Source of the DNA: Alcaligenaceae bacterium SAGV5
GTDB taxonomy: Bacteria; Pseudomonadota; Gammaproteobacteria; Burkholderiales; Burkholderiaceae_B
NCBI GenBank assembly: GCA_009360345.1
Contig: SPDP01000001.1
Span: 558,001 to 622,000 of the forward strand
Direction of reading: 5' to 3'
DNA length: 64,000 bases
A program made the position numbers and the translations under genes. The notes below the pieces were generated by a model. That model was not told the DNA's origin. It was given only the letters and a program-made list of their open reading frames with translations, and made no database searches. Below are positions 8,665 to 17,686 of the stretch, piece after piece (the first letter of the stretch is position 1; each line of letters starts with the position of its first letter).

Positions 8665-9633
8665 TCAGCCAACCTGGATCTGGAAGTCCTTGACGATCTT
8701 TGCGTATCGGGCGACCTCCTCGTCCACCAGCCGGGCGGTGGCCTGGGGCGCCAGGCCCAGTGGCGCGGCGCCGTCGCCGCGTATTTTCTCCGCGACATCG
8801 GGCAGCGCGAGGATGGCCGCCAGTCCGCGCTGCAGGCCGGCGACGTCTTGCGCGTCGAATCCCGGTGGAGCGAACAGCGCCTGCCAATTGTCGAATTCCA
8901 CCTGGGGGTAGCTCGTGGCGAGCAGCGGCACGGACTCCATGCCGGGAGGAGAGCGCCTGCCCGCGATGCCGATGGCGCGTATGGCCCCGGTGCGGACATG
9001 GCCCGCCGCGGCCACGGCGGCGAGCATGGTGAAGTCGATCTCTCCGGCGATCAGCGCGGTCGTGACCTGCCCCGCGCCCTTGTAGGGAATATGGGTGGAC
9101 GCCAGGCCAGCCTCACGCGATAGCGCCGCGCAGCCGAGGTGGCTGGTCGTCCCGGTACCCGGCGAGCCGTAGTTCAGCCCGCCGTCTCGTCGCGCGGCCT
9201 GTCGGCGCAGGTCATCGACGGAATGGATGTCGCTCTTGCCAGGCACGGCCAGCACCAGGGGCGAGGAGGTCAGCAGCGAGACCGGGACCAGGTCCTTGCG
9301 TACGTCGTAGCGCAGGTTCTTATACAGGGAAGGATTGACGGCGATCGAGGCCGTGGTGAAGAGCAGCCGGTGCGCCGTGGTATCCCGAGCCACCATCTCG
9401 GCACCGATGTTGCCTGCCGCTCCGGGTTTGTTTTCGACGATGACCGATACGCCCAGCCGGGCCGACAGTTTTTCGGCGATCGTCCGCGCCAGCATGTCGG
9501 TGCCCCCGCCCGGGGAGAAGGGTACCGTCAGCGTGACCGGCATGGACGGCCACCGCTTTCCACCGCTGGCCGCCCAGGCGCCGCCGGTAGCGGCCAGCAT
9601 GCCCAGCAGCATGCCGCGTCGTTTGATGCCCAT
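8665..9633 (-). CDS. Bug-type (TctC-like) periplasmic solute-binding protein 1
   Basis: A 322-residue tripartite-tricarboxylate-transporter receptor of the Bug family. An N-terminal signal sequence (MGIKRRG..., cleavable near residue 22) is followed by PSMPVTLTVPFSPGGGTDMLAR, the family's carboxylate-binding first loop, and the VIVENKPGAAGNIG strand. Bug proteins bind carboxylates in the periplasm for uptake or signalling. No TctA/TctB membrane subunits are encoded nearby. It is translationally close to the CoA-transferase gene and divergent from a TrmB-like regulator, the probable local control. Confidence 0.92.
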   Translation of the reverse strand: MGIKRRGMLLGMLAATGGAWAASGGKRWPSMPVTLTVPFSPGGGTDMLARTIAEKLSARLGVSVIVENKPGAAGNIGAEMVARDTTAHRLLFTTASIAVNPSLYKNLRYDVRKDLVPVSLLTSSPLVLAVPGKSDIHSVDDLRRQAARRDGGLNYGSPGTGTTSHLGCAALSREAGLASTHIPYKGAGQVTTALIAGEIDFTMLAAVAAAGHVRTGAIRAIGIAGRRSPPGMESVPLLATSYPQVEFDNWQALFAPPGFDAQDVAGLQRGLAAILALPDVAEKIRGDGAAPLGLAPQATARLVDEEVARYAKIVKDFQIQVG

Positions 9634-9691
9634 AATGCCTACCTCCCGGTATCGTTATTTGCCGCCCATCCTATCGATCTCCTGGTAGCGA

Positions 9692-10549
9692 ATGAAACTA
9701 CTATCCTCCACCGAGCGGGCCGACCCCCGCTCCCTGCAATTGCTCAAGCGCCTGGGGTTCTCCGGCTACGAGGCGGCCGTGTGGCTGGAGCTGGCCCAGG
9801 GTTATCCGGCCACGGCCTACCAGGTCGCCAAGCGAGCCGGCCTGCAGCGCGCCAACACCTATCGGGCGCTCGAACGCCTGTGCGAGCTGGAGGCGGTCAC
9901 GGTGGTGCATGACCGGCCCGTCACCTATGCGCCGGCCGATCCGAAGTCGATGGTGGGGAGACTGACGACCGGCCTGGCGGGCGAGTGCGACTGGTTTGCC
10001 GGGCAGATGACGCGCCGCATGCAGTCGCGCAATCACGGATCGATCCGGACGGCCTCGGGGGCGGAGGCGTGCCTGGAGTTCCTGCGCCAGGAGTTGGGAG
10101 CGGCGACCCGCTATGCATGGATCAAGGGAGAAGGCACGACCATCCGGTCCCTGGCCGAAGACATCGAGGCTGCCGTGCTGCGGGGCGTGGAGATAACCGT
10201 GATCGCCTTCGGCCCCTGGCGGGCGTTGCGGCGGCGGTTCGCATCATGCCGCGTGTATCCCCACGAAGGCAATGGTGCGCGCCTGACCAGCGCCACTGAC
10301 GCGTTGCTGACCCTGGCCCGGGACGGACGTTCCGTGACCACCGCGGTGTTCACCGACGCGCCCACGGTCACGTCCCTGCAGGACCATGCGCTGACGTATC
10401 AACTGCATTCCTACCTGCTGCATGAAATCTTTCTCGCGGAGCTGGCGGCGGGGCCGGATGGCGCCGCGATCGCGAGCGAACTCAAGCGGTTGCGGTCGCT
10501 CCATCGTCCGCCTGGAATGGAACGGCCGCTGCTGGGGGATGCCGGCTAG
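9692..10549 (+). CDS. TrmB-like transcriptional regulator
   Basis: A 285-residue protein whose N-terminal 80 residues form a TrmB/winged-helix DNA-binding domain: LLKRLGFSGYEAAVWLELA, then ATAYQVAKRAGLQRANTYRALERL as the recognition helix region. The remainder resembles the TrmB sensor region with a phospholipase-D-like fold, inferred from architecture rather than seen motifs. TrmB regulators are best known from Archaea and are a minority type in proteobacteria. It is divergent from the Bug/CoA-transferase operon across a 58-base spacer, so it most likely controls that operon. Ligand unknown. Confidence 0.75.
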   Translation: MKLLSSTERADPRSLQLLKRLGFSGYEAAVWLELAQGYPATAYQVAKRAGLQRANTYRALERLCELEAVTVVHDRPVTYAPADPKSMVGRLTTGLAGECDWFAGQMTRRMQSRNHGSIRTASGAEACLEFLRQELGAATRYAWIKGEGTTIRSLAEDIEAAVLRGVEITVIAFGPWRALRRRFASCRVYPHEGNGARLTSATDALLTLARDGRSVTTAVFTDAPTVTSLQDHALTYQLHSYLLHEIFLAELAAGPDGAAIASELKRLRSLHRPPGMERPLLGDAG

Positions 10550-10571
10550 CCGCGGGCCGGCGCCGACCGGC

Positions 10572-11351
10572 CTACTGGTCGAAGAACGCGCTCGGCGCCA
10601 CGCCGAACTGCCGCTTGAACATGGTCGAGAACGCGCTGGGGCTGGCGTAGCCCAACTCCAGCGCCACGTCCAGGATCTTCGCGCCTTCGGCCAGCCGCTC
10701 CAGCGCGGCCAGCAGCCGCGCCTGCTGGCGCCATTGGCCGAAGGTCATGCCGGTCTCGCGCACGAAAAGGCGGTGCACGGTCTTGGCGTCCACCCCCAGG
10801 CGCCCCGCCCAGCCCTGGGCGGTGGTCTTGTCGTCGGGGGTGGCGACGATGGCTTCGCATACCGCCTGCAGGCGGGGATCGGCAGGCCGGGGCAGGCGCA
10901 GCGGAAGCGTGGGCAGTTGCCGCAGCTCGTCCAGCAGCAGCCGCATTACCCGGCCATCGCGCGTGTCGTCGCCGTAGGGGCCGTGGATGTCGATCGCCGC
11001 CAGGATCAGCTCGCGCAGCAGCGGGGAGATCGCCATCACCGAACAATGGGGCGGCAACTGCCGGGAGGCCTCCGCATGGATGTAGGCGGTGCGCATCCGC
11101 ACCGCGCCCACCATGCGCAGTTCGTGGCGTATCGACGGCGGCATCCATAACGCCCGGGTGGGCGGCACGACCCACCGCCCCATCTCGGTATGCGCGACCA
11201 CGACGCCGTGCAGGGCGTAGACGAGCTGGCCCGAAGGGTGCTGGTGCGGACCCGTGCGGTAGCCCGACGGGAAGTCCTTGGCCATGGCCGTGACCGGCCG
11301 TTCGCGGCGGTCATAGTCGTGGTAGTCGGGAAAAAGAGAACTTTTGTCCAT
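10572..11351 (-). CDS. AraC-family regulator (NimR/YeaM-like)
   Basis: A 259-residue AraC-family regulator with an N-terminal cupin domain (H-Q-H-P-S-GQLVYALHG near residues 36-50) and a C-terminal pair of helix-turn-helices (about 155-259), the second containing LGYASPSAFSTMFKRQFG. This architecture matches the NimR/YeaM group, which controls a divergent MFS efflux gene. The same arrangement is seen here with the Fsr-like transporter at 11459. A 14-bp inverted repeat begins 7 bases upstream of its start codon, suggesting autoregulation. Confidence 0.88.
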   Translation of the reverse strand: MDKSSLFPDYHDYDRRERPVTAMAKDFPSGYRTGPHQHPSGQLVYALHGVVVAHTEMGRWVVPPTRALWMPPSIRHELRMVGAVRMRTAYIHAEASRQLPPHCSVMAISPLLRELILAAIDIHGPYGDDTRDGRVMRLLLDELRQLPTLPLRLPRPADPRLQAVCEAIVATPDDKTTAQGWAGRLGVDAKTVHRLFVRETGMTFGQWRQQARLLAALERLAEGAKILDVALELGYASPSAFSTMFKRQFGVAPSAFFDQ

Positions 11352-11357
11352 TTCTAA

Positions 11358-11371
11358 AAGGCATGTGCCTT
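11358..11371. promoter_or_regulatory. Inverted repeat in AraC/MFS divergent spacer
   Basis: AAGGCA-TG-TGCCTT is a perfect 6-2-6 inverted repeat 7 bases before the araC-type start codon in the 107-base divergent spacer. Position fits an operator used by the cupin-AraC regulator to control itself and the efflux gene. Binding is inferred. Confidence 0.45.
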
Positions 11372-11458
11372 ATTTTCGCAAGACAGGCGCAATCTTGGCA
11401 GGTACGCTTACCCAAATACGTAAAAACCCTGAGCCCGATGGGCGTTTCCAGAGACACC

Positions 11459-12691
11459 ATGCAAAGCGTCAACCCTGCCCAGATTCCGCCCGCCCAGGCT
11501 GAACGCACCGGCTTCAAGATACTGGGCGCGATCAGCTTCTCGCACTTCCTGAACGACATGCTGCAGTCGCTGATCCTGGCGGTGTATCCGCTGCTGAAAA
11601 GCGAGTTCTCGCTGTCGTTCACGCAGATCGGCCTGATCACGCTGCTTTATCAGTTGACCGCCTCGCTGCTGCAGCCGCTGGTCGGCCTGTACACCGACCG
11701 CCATCCCAAGCCCTATTCGCTGCCCATGGGCATGGCGTGCAGCATGGCCGGCATCGTGCTGCTGGCCTACGCGCCCAACTATGCCATGTTGCTGGTGGCC
11801 GCGGCGCTGCTGGGCACCGGGTCGTCCATCTTCCATCCCGAATCGTCGCGCGTTGCGCGCCTGGTGTCGGGCGGCCGCCACGGCCTGGCGCAGTCCATCT
11901 TCCAGGTGGGCGGCAATGCCGGCAGCGCCATGGGGCCGCTGCTGGCCGCCTGGTTCATCATCCCGCGCGGCCAGGACAGCCTGGCGTGGTTCGCGCTGGC
12001 CGCGCTGCTGGCCATGGTCGTGCTCTACCAGGTGGGGGCCTGGTACAAGCGGCAGCACCTGTCCGGCCCGCGCAAGGCCCGCCCGGCGGCACCCGCGCCG
12101 ACGCTCAGCCGCGGGACGGTCACGGGTTCGATGGCCATCCTGCTCACGCTCCTGTTCTCCAAGTATTTCTACATGGCGAGCTTCACGAGCTACTACACCT
12201 TCTACCTGATGCACCGCTTCGACGTTTCGGTGCAGGCCGCGCAGATGCATCTGTTCGCCTTCCTGATCGCGGTGGCCCTGGGCACGATACTGGGCGGTCC
12301 CATCGGCGACCGCATCGGCCGCAAGAAAGTGATCTGGGGTTCGATCCTGGGCGTGGCGCCGTTCGCGCTCGTGCTGCCCTACGTGGACCTGGCGTGGACC
12401 GGCGTCCTGAGCTTCGTCATCGGCCTGATCCTGGCGTCGGCCTTTTCGGCGATCCTGGTGTTTGCCCAGGAACTGATGCCGGGCAAGGTGGGCACCGTGT
12501 CGGGCCTGTTCTTCGGCTTCGCCTTCGGCATGGGCGGACTGGGGGCCGCGGTGCTGGGCAAGGTGGCCGACGTGACCAGCATCGAGTACGTCTACCATCT
12601 GTGCTCGTTCCTGCCGCTGCTGGGGCTCTTGACCGCGTTCCTGCCGGACCTGGGCCGGCCGCGCGCCAAGCCGGTCCTGGCCAAGGCCTGA
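11459..12691 (+). CDS. fsr: Fosmidomycin-resistance-type MFS exporter
   Basis: A 410-residue 12-helix MFS protein resembling Fsr, the inner-membrane exporter first linked to fosmidomycin resistance. Family features include an N-terminal SFSHFLNDMLQSLILAVYPLLK helix edge, the loop TDRHPKPYSLPMGM after helix 2, and GDRIGRKKVIWG after the central loop as the second MFS signature. The start is the ATG giving MQSVNPAQI, which matches the compact family N-terminus. It is divergent from an AraC/NimR-like gene, its likely regulator. Real substrates may be other small anionic toxicants. Confidence 0.85.
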   Translation: MQSVNPAQIPPAQAERTGFKILGAISFSHFLNDMLQSLILAVYPLLKSEFSLSFTQIGLITLLYQLTASLLQPLVGLYTDRHPKPYSLPMGMACSMAGIVLLAYAPNYAMLLVAAALLGTGSSIFHPESSRVARLVSGGRHGLAQSIFQVGGNAGSAMGPLLAAWFIIPRGQDSLAWFALAALLAMVVLYQVGAWYKRQHLSGPRKARPAAPAPTLSRGTVTGSMAILLTLLFSKYFYMASFTSYYTFYLMHRFDVSVQAAQMHLFAFLIAVALGTILGGPIGDRIGRKKVIWGSILGVAPFALVLPYVDLAWTGVLSFVIGLILASAFSAILVFAQELMPGKVGTVSGLFFGFAFGMGGLGAAVLGKVADVTSIEYVYHLCSFLPLLGLLTAFLPDLGRPRAKPVLAKA

Positions 12692-12791
12692 CGGGCCACG
12701 CACCGGCGGCCGAGGGCTCCCGGTGCGGGCCGCGCCATTCTATAGTGCTACCCTGGTGTCGACACGCACGACTCTCCTCTGCCAGGGTTTC

Positions 12792-12953
12792 ATGAAAAGC
12801 CTTCTGTTTGCCTTCGTCTGCGCGACCGCGCTGAACGGCTGCGGCGTGGTGGCCGCGCCTTGCCGCATCGCCTCCGCCGGTCTCAAGATCGTGCCCGTGG
12901 TGGGCGACATCGCCGCCGCGCCCACCGACGCCTGCGCGGCGGTCATCGACTGA
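12792..12953 (+). CDS. Small lipoprotein (DUF6726-like)
   Basis: A 53-residue protein with a short hydrophobic signal and a lipobox-like LNGC (Cys at position 17), then a compact segment containing [19 protein letters not shown] and a final DACAAVID. It would be a very small secreted lipoprotein. Its stop codon overlaps the queC start (TGATG), so the two are translationally coupled. I recall similar short proteins in Burkholderiales assigned to DUF6726, but no function is known. It has a plausible -10 hexamer TATAGT at 12741. Confidence 0.7.
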   Translation: MKSLLFAFVCATALNGCGVVAAPCRIASAGLKIVPVVGDIAAAPTDACAAVID

Positions 12954-13663
12954 TGGACGCGCGCAAGGCTCTCGTCCTGTTCTCCGGCGGCCAGGACTCC
13001 ACGACCTGCCTGGCCTGGGCCCTGGGCCGCTATGCCACGGTCGAGACCGTGGGCTTCGACTACGGCCAGCGGCATCGCGTGGAGCTCGATGCCCGCCAGA
13101 ACGTGCTGCGCGAGATCCGCGCCCGCTTTCCGGACTGGGCGCCGCGGCTGGGCGAGGACCACGCCATCGACCTGTCGGTGCTGGGCGCCCTGAGCGATAC
13201 CGCGCTCACGCGCGATACCGAGATCCGGCTGAACAGCGCCGGATTGCCCAACACCTTCGTCCCGGGCCGCAACCTGGTCTTCCTGACCATGGCCGCGGCG
13301 CTGGCTTACCGCCGCGGGCTGGAAGTCGTGGTCGGCGGCATGTGCGAAACCGATTTTTCCGGCTATCCCGATTGCCGCGACGATACCGTCAAGGCCCTGC
13401 AAGTGGCGGTGTCGCTGGGCATGGGGCAGCGTTTCACTTTCGAGACGCCGCTGATGTGGCTGGACAAGGCCCAGACCTGGCAACTGGCCGAGGACCTGGG
13501 CGGCGACGCGCTGGTCGAGGTCGTGGCCGAGCACAGCCATACCTGCTACCTGGGCGATCGCAGCAAGCGATTCGACTGGGGTTACGGGTGCGGGACCTGC
13601 CCCGCCTGCGAACTGCGGGCGGCGGGTTATGGCCGCTGGCGGCAGGTGCCGGGCGGCGCGTAG
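12953..13663 (+). CDS. queC: 7-cyano-7-deazaguanine synthase QueC
   Basis: A 236-residue ATP-dependent enzyme converting 7-carboxy-7-deazaguanine to preQ0 on the route to queuosine. The N-terminal PP-loop SGGQDS (11-16) binds ATP; the C-terminal zinc site is seen as HTCYLGD followed by GCGTCPAC. The substrate-side motif [15 protein letters not shown] is also conserved. Length fits the family. Start overlaps the stop of the small lipoprotein gene by one base. No other queuosine gene is nearby. Confidence 0.95.
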   Translation: MDARKALVLFSGGQDSTTCLAWALGRYATVETVGFDYGQRHRVELDARQNVLREIRARFPDWAPRLGEDHAIDLSVLGALSDTALTRDTEIRLNSAGLPNTFVPGRNLVFLTMAAALAYRRGLEVVVGGMCETDFSGYPDCRDDTVKALQVAVSLGMGQRFTFETPLMWLDKAQTWQLAEDLGGDALVEVVAEHSHTCYLGDRSKRFDWGYGCGTCPACELRAAGYGRWRQVPGGA

Positions 13664-13669
13664 CGCCGC

Positions 13670-14698
13670 CTATTCGCCGAATACCTCGGCCAGCGTCGCG
13701 GCATCGAGCACGTTGACGGACCAGGTTTCCAGGTCGGCGTCCGATGCGTCGCGCAAGCGCTGGATCGTGGCATCGGGCAGGGGGCCGAAGCGGCGGGCCA
13801 GGATGCGTTCGAGCAAGGCGGACTCGCCTTGCCGACGGCCCTGTTCACGCCCCTGTTCAAGGCCCTGTTCAAGGCCCTGTTCAAGGCCCTGTTCAAGGCC
13901 CTGTTCAAGGCCCTGTTCAAGGCCTCGCGCACGGCCTTGCTCAAGACCTTGTTCCATCCCTGTCCGGGTTGCGTAGGCCAGCGCCGCAGCATCGTCGGCG
14001 ATCGCCTTTTCGCGGGCATAGGCCCGCCAGCGCGCGTCTTCGTCCATGGTCAGGACTTTCAGTCTTCCGACCGCTTCGCGCACCGGTTCGTGGGTGATGT
14101 CCTTCATGCTGGCTTCCTCCCATCCGTGCTGGAAGCACGAGACCCAGGCCGACAGCGCCGCCGGCAGGCACCCCAGGCGCTCCGCCTTGGGTAGTTCGAT
14201 TATATGCAGCTGGAGTTCCTTGCCCAGCCGTATCGTGGGTTGGCGGCGATCGCGCAATTCGAAGCGCCAGTTCGCCTGCGCCGGGTCGTCGAACAGATCG
14301 TGCGCCAGGAAATGGATGGCGATCGCCGGCTTCAGGAGTTCGTAGTCCTGGCCGCGCTGGATCTGCTCGGACAGCGTGCGGGCCAGGTAGTAGGCGCTGC
14401 GGGCCGGCCAGCGCTCGTAGCGCCGAACCTGCATCTCGATGTTGTAGAGCTGGCCGGTCGCGTCGCGCGCGTGCAGGTCCAGCACGATGGTCTTGCCGTC
14501 CAGGTCGCCGGCATCGATCTGGGGATTGAGTATGCGTTCGACGACGATCGGGGCCTCGTCGTGGCGCACGGCGTTGATCAGGTCGGCCAGCAGGTGCGGC
14601 GCCCGCGTGAACAGCAGCTTGAAGACCAGGTCGTTGCGCAGGTCGAGCAGAGGGGGCGGTGCCCGTCGGGAAGGAGCGAGGTCGGTGGAGGGCAGCAT
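13670..14698 (-). CDS. Rpn-family/PD-(D/E)XK nuclease-like protein with EQGL repeats
   Basis: A 342-residue protein of the Rpn/PDDEXK_2 'recombination-promoting nuclease/putative transposase' group. The N-terminal domain starts with L-R-N-D-L-V-F-K-L-L-F and shows the nuclease core: an acidic strand VLDLHARD (about 73-80) and the catalytic-type I-E-M-Q (about 88-92). A long linker leads to a charged region containing tandem E-Q-G-L repeats (about residues 255-285) encoded by six perfect 12-bp units, then a short C-terminal domain. Relatives occur in variable copy numbers in bacteria and promote DNA breaks or RecA-independent recombination; role here unknown. It ends 6 bases past the queC stop in convergent orientation. 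Confidence 0.82.
   Translation of the reverse strand: MLPSTDLAPSRRAPPPLLDLRNDLVFKLLFTRAPHLLADLINAVRHDEAPIVVERILNPQIDAGDLDGKTIVLDLHARDATGQLYNIEMQVRRYERWPARSAYYLARTLSEQIQRGQDYELLKPAIAIHFLAHDLFDDPAQANWRFELRDRRQPTIRLGKELQLHIIELPKAERLGCLPAALSAWVSCFQHGWEEASMKDITHEPVREAVGRLKVLTMDEDARWRAYAREKAIADDAAALAYATRTGMEQGLEQGRARGLEQGLEQGLEQGLEQGLEQGLEQGREQGRRQGESALLERILARRFGPLPDATIQRLRDASDADLETWSVNVLDAATLAEVFGE
13853..13924. repeat. Six perfect 12-bp tandem repeats inside the Rpn-like gene
   Basis: CTGTTCAAGGCC is repeated six times without a mismatch, with degenerate copies on both flanks (13841 and 13925). Read on the minus strand it encodes GLEQ/EQGL units. Because the unit is a multiple of three, copy-number change would lengthen or shorten the linker without a frameshift. 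Confidence 0.95.
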
Positions 14699-14799
14699 GG
14701 AAGGTCCTTGAAAGTCCCCTCCACACTAGCCTCCGGACCGTACCCCGGACGATCGACGGCTACGGACCGCCCATGAGGAATTGCGCGTACGTGCGAGTG

Positions 14800-15762
14800 C
14801 TACTTGGGCGAGACCACGTTGCGCGGCTTGCCCGCGACGAAGGCTTCCAGGTTGTCCACCAGTTGGTCCGCCAGTGTCTGCATGGCTTCCTGGCTGGCCC
14901 AGGCCACGTGCGGGGTCAGGATGAAATTGGGTTGCCTGACATGCAGCAGCGGATTGGCGTCGGCAGGGGGCTCGCCGTCCGCCACGTCGAAGCCGGCACC
15001 GGCGATGGTGCCGGCGCGCAGGGCCTCGGCCAGCGCCGCCTCGTCCACCAGCCCGCCGCGCGCGGTGTTGATGAGCAGCGCGGTGGGCTTCATGGAGGCC
15101 AGTTCGGCGCGGCCGATCATGTTGCGCGTGGCGGCGCTGAGCGGCAGGTGCAGCGTGACGACGTCCGAGGTTCGCAGCAGTTCCGGCAGGGGCAGGTTGG
15201 CGATGCCCGGCTCGTCCACCGGCGAGCGGCTGGCGACGCAGATCTCCATGCCGAAGGCGCGGCCCAGCGCGGCCACCGACCGTCCCAGCGCGCCGTAGCC
15301 CACGATGCCCAGCCGGCTGCCGGCCAGGTCGCGTATCGGATAGTCGAGGAAACAGAACTGCTGCGACCGCTGCCACCTGCCCGCTTCGACGTCGGCGGCA
15401 TAGGCGCGCAGGTTGCGGCGCAGCGCCAGGATGAGCGCGAACGTATGCTCGGGCAGCGAGGCCGTGGCGTAATTGCGGATGTTGGAGACGACGATGCCGC
15501 GCTCCTGGCAGGCGGCCAGGTCGATGATGTCCGTGCCCGTCGCCGCAACGGCGATCATTTTCAGGTCTGGCAACTGGTCCAGTTCGGCGCGGCGCAGCGG
15601 TATCTTGTTGGTGACCGCGATGGAGGCATTCCGCAGGCGTGCCACCACGTCATCGCGGGACGTGATCTCGTGATCGACCCAGGCGTGGGAAAAGGCGGGC
15701 GGCCGGATGGTGGCCTGCAGGCTGGCCCGGTCCAGGAAGACGATCTTGTGCGCGTACGACAT
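14800..15762 (-). CDS. D-2-hydroxyacid dehydrogenase (glycerate/hydroxypyruvate type)
   Basis: A 320-residue NAD(P)-dependent D-2-hydroxyacid dehydrogenase. The Rossmann motif GIVGYGALG (about 150-158) and the catalytic Arg in INTARGGLVDE, Glu downstream, and His in TPHVAWAS are all present. The chosen ATG gives MSYAHKIVFLDRASL. Overall resemblance is to hydroxypyruvate reductase/glycerate dehydrogenase (HprA-like), interconverting hydroxypyruvate or glyoxylate with glycerate or glycolate. It stands alone, with the Rpn gene downstream and a repeat-bearing spacer upstream. Confidence 0.88.
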   Translation of the reverse strand: MSYAHKIVFLDRASLQATIRPPAFSHAWVDHEITSRDDVVARLRNASIAVTNKIPLRRAELDQLPDLKMIAVAATGTDIIDLAACQERGIVVSNIRNYATASLPEHTFALILALRRNLRAYAADVEAGRWQRSQQFCFLDYPIRDLAGSRLGIVGYGALGRSVAALGRAFGMEICVASRSPVDEPGIANLPLPELLRTSDVVTLHLPLSAATRNMIGRAELASMKPTALLINTARGGLVDEAALAEALRAGTIAGAGFDVADGEPPADANPLLHVRQPNFILTPHVAWASQEAMQTLADQLVDNLEAFVAGKPRNVVSPK

Positions 15763-15884
15763 GAGAAGGCCTCTACTGAAAATCTGCAAATCCAGGATAC
15801 GGCGGATCGCACATCACGCGACCCGATCCAGGATGCGGTGGATCCGGCCTTGCCGGTCCACGCGCATCGTCCCACGGGACCTGG

Positions 15885-15981
15885 CGCCGGGCCGCCCCAA
15901 GGCGGGTCCCGGCCCCCTTGGGGGGCAGCCGCGTAGCGGCTGGGGGCTCGCCATACTGGGCGCCCGAAGGGCGTAGGGGGA
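15885..15981. repeat. GC-rich palindromic intergenic repeat
   Basis: This segment between the dehydrogenase and malic enzyme genes is a chain of small inverted repeats: CGCCCCAAGGCGGG, CCCCCTTGGGGGG, AGCCGC-GTA-GCGGCT and CGCCC-GAA-GGGCG. From memory, closely similar blocks recur in intergenic regions of Bordetella and Achromobacter genomes, so I read it as a REP/MITE-like dispersed element. It could also serve as the 3' end of the malic enzyme transcript. No second copy occurs in this window. Confidence 0.55.
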
Positions 15982-15984
15982 AAA

Positions 15985-17250
15985 CTACTTCAGCAGCGAT
16001 TGGCGATAGGCGTCGATGTCGCCGATGGGACGGCGCGCGACGCCCGAATCCATCGCGGCCAGCGCGACGGCCGACGCGACCTCGCTGATCAGGCGGGGAT
16101 CGAACGGCGTGGGGATGAAGTAGTCGGGGCCGAATTCCAGCTTGTGGTTGGGATAGGCCTTGGCGACTTCGGGCGGAATGGGCTGCTGGGCGAGGCGGGC
16201 GATGGCGTTCACGCAGGCCAGCTTCATCTCGTCGGTGATGCGCATGGCGTCGACGTCCAGCGCGCCGCGGAACAGGAAGGGGAAGCAAAGGACGTTGTTG
16301 ACCTGGTTCGGGTAGTCCGAACGTCCCGTCGCGATCAGGCAGTCCGAGCGGACGGCGCGGGCCACTTCCGGGCGGATCTCGGGTTCGGGGTTGGCCAGCG
16401 CCAGGATCAGGGGGCGCAGCGCCATGGTCGAGACCATTTCGGGCGTGAGCAATCCGGCGGCGGAACATCCCAGGAAAATGTCGGCGTCCTTGACCGCGTC
16501 GGCCAGCGTGCGCGTCGTGCTGGTCGAGGCGTAGCGCGACTTGTTGAATTCCATCGACGCGTCGCGGCCTTCGTAGACCACGCCCTTGGAATCCACGAGC
16601 AGGATGTTTTCTTTCTTCAGCCCCTGGCGCACCAGCAGGTCCAGGCACGCGATCGCCGCGGCGCCGGCACCCGAGCAGACCAGCTTGACCCGGTCCAGCG
16701 ATTTCTCGGCCAGCTTCAGGCCGTTGACGATGCCGGCGGACGCGACGATGGCCGTGCCATGCTGGTCGTCATGGAAAACCGGGATCGACATGCGTTCGGT
16801 CAGCTTGCGCTCGATGTAGAAGCATTCGGGCGCCTTGATGTCCTCGAGATTGATGCCGCCGAAAGTGGGTTCCATCATCGCGATGGCGTCGACCAGCTTG
16901 TCGGGATCCGTCTCGGCCAGTTCGATGTCGAAGACGTTGATGCCCGCGAATTTCTGGAACAGGCAGGCCTTGCCTTCCATGACCGGCTTGGCGGCGTACG
17001 GGCCGATGTTGCCCAGGCCGAGCACCGCGGTGCCATTCGAGATGACCGCCACCAGGTTCGAGCGCGACGTGTAGTAGCGCGTGGTCTGCTGATCGTTGGC
17101 GATGGCTTCGCACGCGGCGGCGACACCGGGCGAATAGGCCAGCGACAGGTCATGCTGGTTGTCGAGCGGCTTGGTGGGAACGACGGAGATTTTTCCGGGA
17201 ATGGGGAACTGGTGATAGGCGAGCGCCTGATCGGTAAGCGAAGAATCCAT
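15985..17250 (-). CDS. maeB: NAD(P)-dependent malic enzyme (short form)
   Basis: A 421-residue oxaloacetate-decarboxylating malate dehydrogenase converting malate to pyruvate, CO2 and NAD(P)H. Conserved features include [29 protein letters not shown], the metal site [11 protein letters not shown], and the dinucleotide site [11 protein letters not shown]. It contains only the catalytic part: the C-terminal phosphotransacetylase-like domain of many MaeB proteins (about 760 residues) is absent, so it is the short form. The start used is the ATG giving MDSSLTDQA, preceded by an AT-rich stretch (TATATATA) that could be part of a promoter. Symbol is by family and tentative. Confidence 0.9.
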   Translation of the reverse strand: MDSSLTDQALAYHQFPIPGKISVVPTKPLDNQHDLSLAYSPGVAAACEAIANDQQTTRYYTSRSNLVAVISNGTAVLGLGNIGPYAAKPVMEGKACLFQKFAGINVFDIELAETDPDKLVDAIAMMEPTFGGINLEDIKAPECFYIERKLTERMSIPVFHDDQHGTAIVASAGIVNGLKLAEKSLDRVKLVCSGAGAAAIACLDLLVRQGLKKENILLVDSKGVVYEGRDASMEFNKSRYASTSTTRTLADAVKDADIFLGCSAAGLLTPEMVSTMALRPLILALANPEPEIRPEVARAVRSDCLIATGRSDYPNQVNNVLCFPFLFRGALDVDAMRITDEMKLACVNAIARLAQQPIPPEVAKAYPNHKLEFGPDYFIPTPFDPRLISEVASAVALAAMDSGVARRPIGDIDAYRQSLLK

Positions 17251-17686
17251 TGTTTTATATATAGAACAGTCAGCGGCACGTGAACGAACATTGTATGCCC
17301 GGTTGAGCACGGCACGACGCTTCCCGCGGCCGGCCGGGCCGCGCGGGGCGGTGCTCCCGGGGCCGTGCGCATGGGGGATGCCGGGGCCGCGTAGCCCGGC
17401 AGATGCCAAGGAGGATGTGCTTCGCAACTATCATGCGACGCAGCATCGCGGCGTGTGGCCAAGTTCAGAGGTGGGGGGTACGCAGATCATGAACGCGGCC
17501 GTTGGCGCAGGCGAAAAGAGATGCTGCGTTACAACAAACCGGTACGGCCAGGCCCGCGGAACGCGGCGAGGCATCCGGCCTCCGCGGCGGATTCCGCCGC
17601 GTCGGTTCGCGTATTGCGGCGGGGGCGATAGTTGCGGCAAGACAACTAGTGCCGACAGGCCCCCCAAGCCCGGGCCGGCGCGTGCG
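17251..17686. other. 436-base gene-free stretch
   Basis: Between the malic enzyme start and the GntR stop there is no reading frame with coding character. The part next to the malic enzyme is AT-rich and probably holds its promoter (TTCACG, 17 bases, then TATATA close to the ATG on the minus strand). The rest is GC-rich with short inverted repeats and no recognisable RNA gene or mobile element. Confidence 0.5.

Noticed and set aside
13853-13924. Possible CRISPR array
   Set aside because: The repeats are 12 bp, directly adjacent and without spacers.
13829-14194. Open frame antisense to the Rpn-like gene made of repeated A-L-F-K
   Set aside because: It is the mirror of the 12-bp repeats on the other strand with no coding features outside them.
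17251-17686. Small RNA or gene in the 436-base gap
   Set aside because: No hairpin with a T-run and no frame with coding character could be identified.
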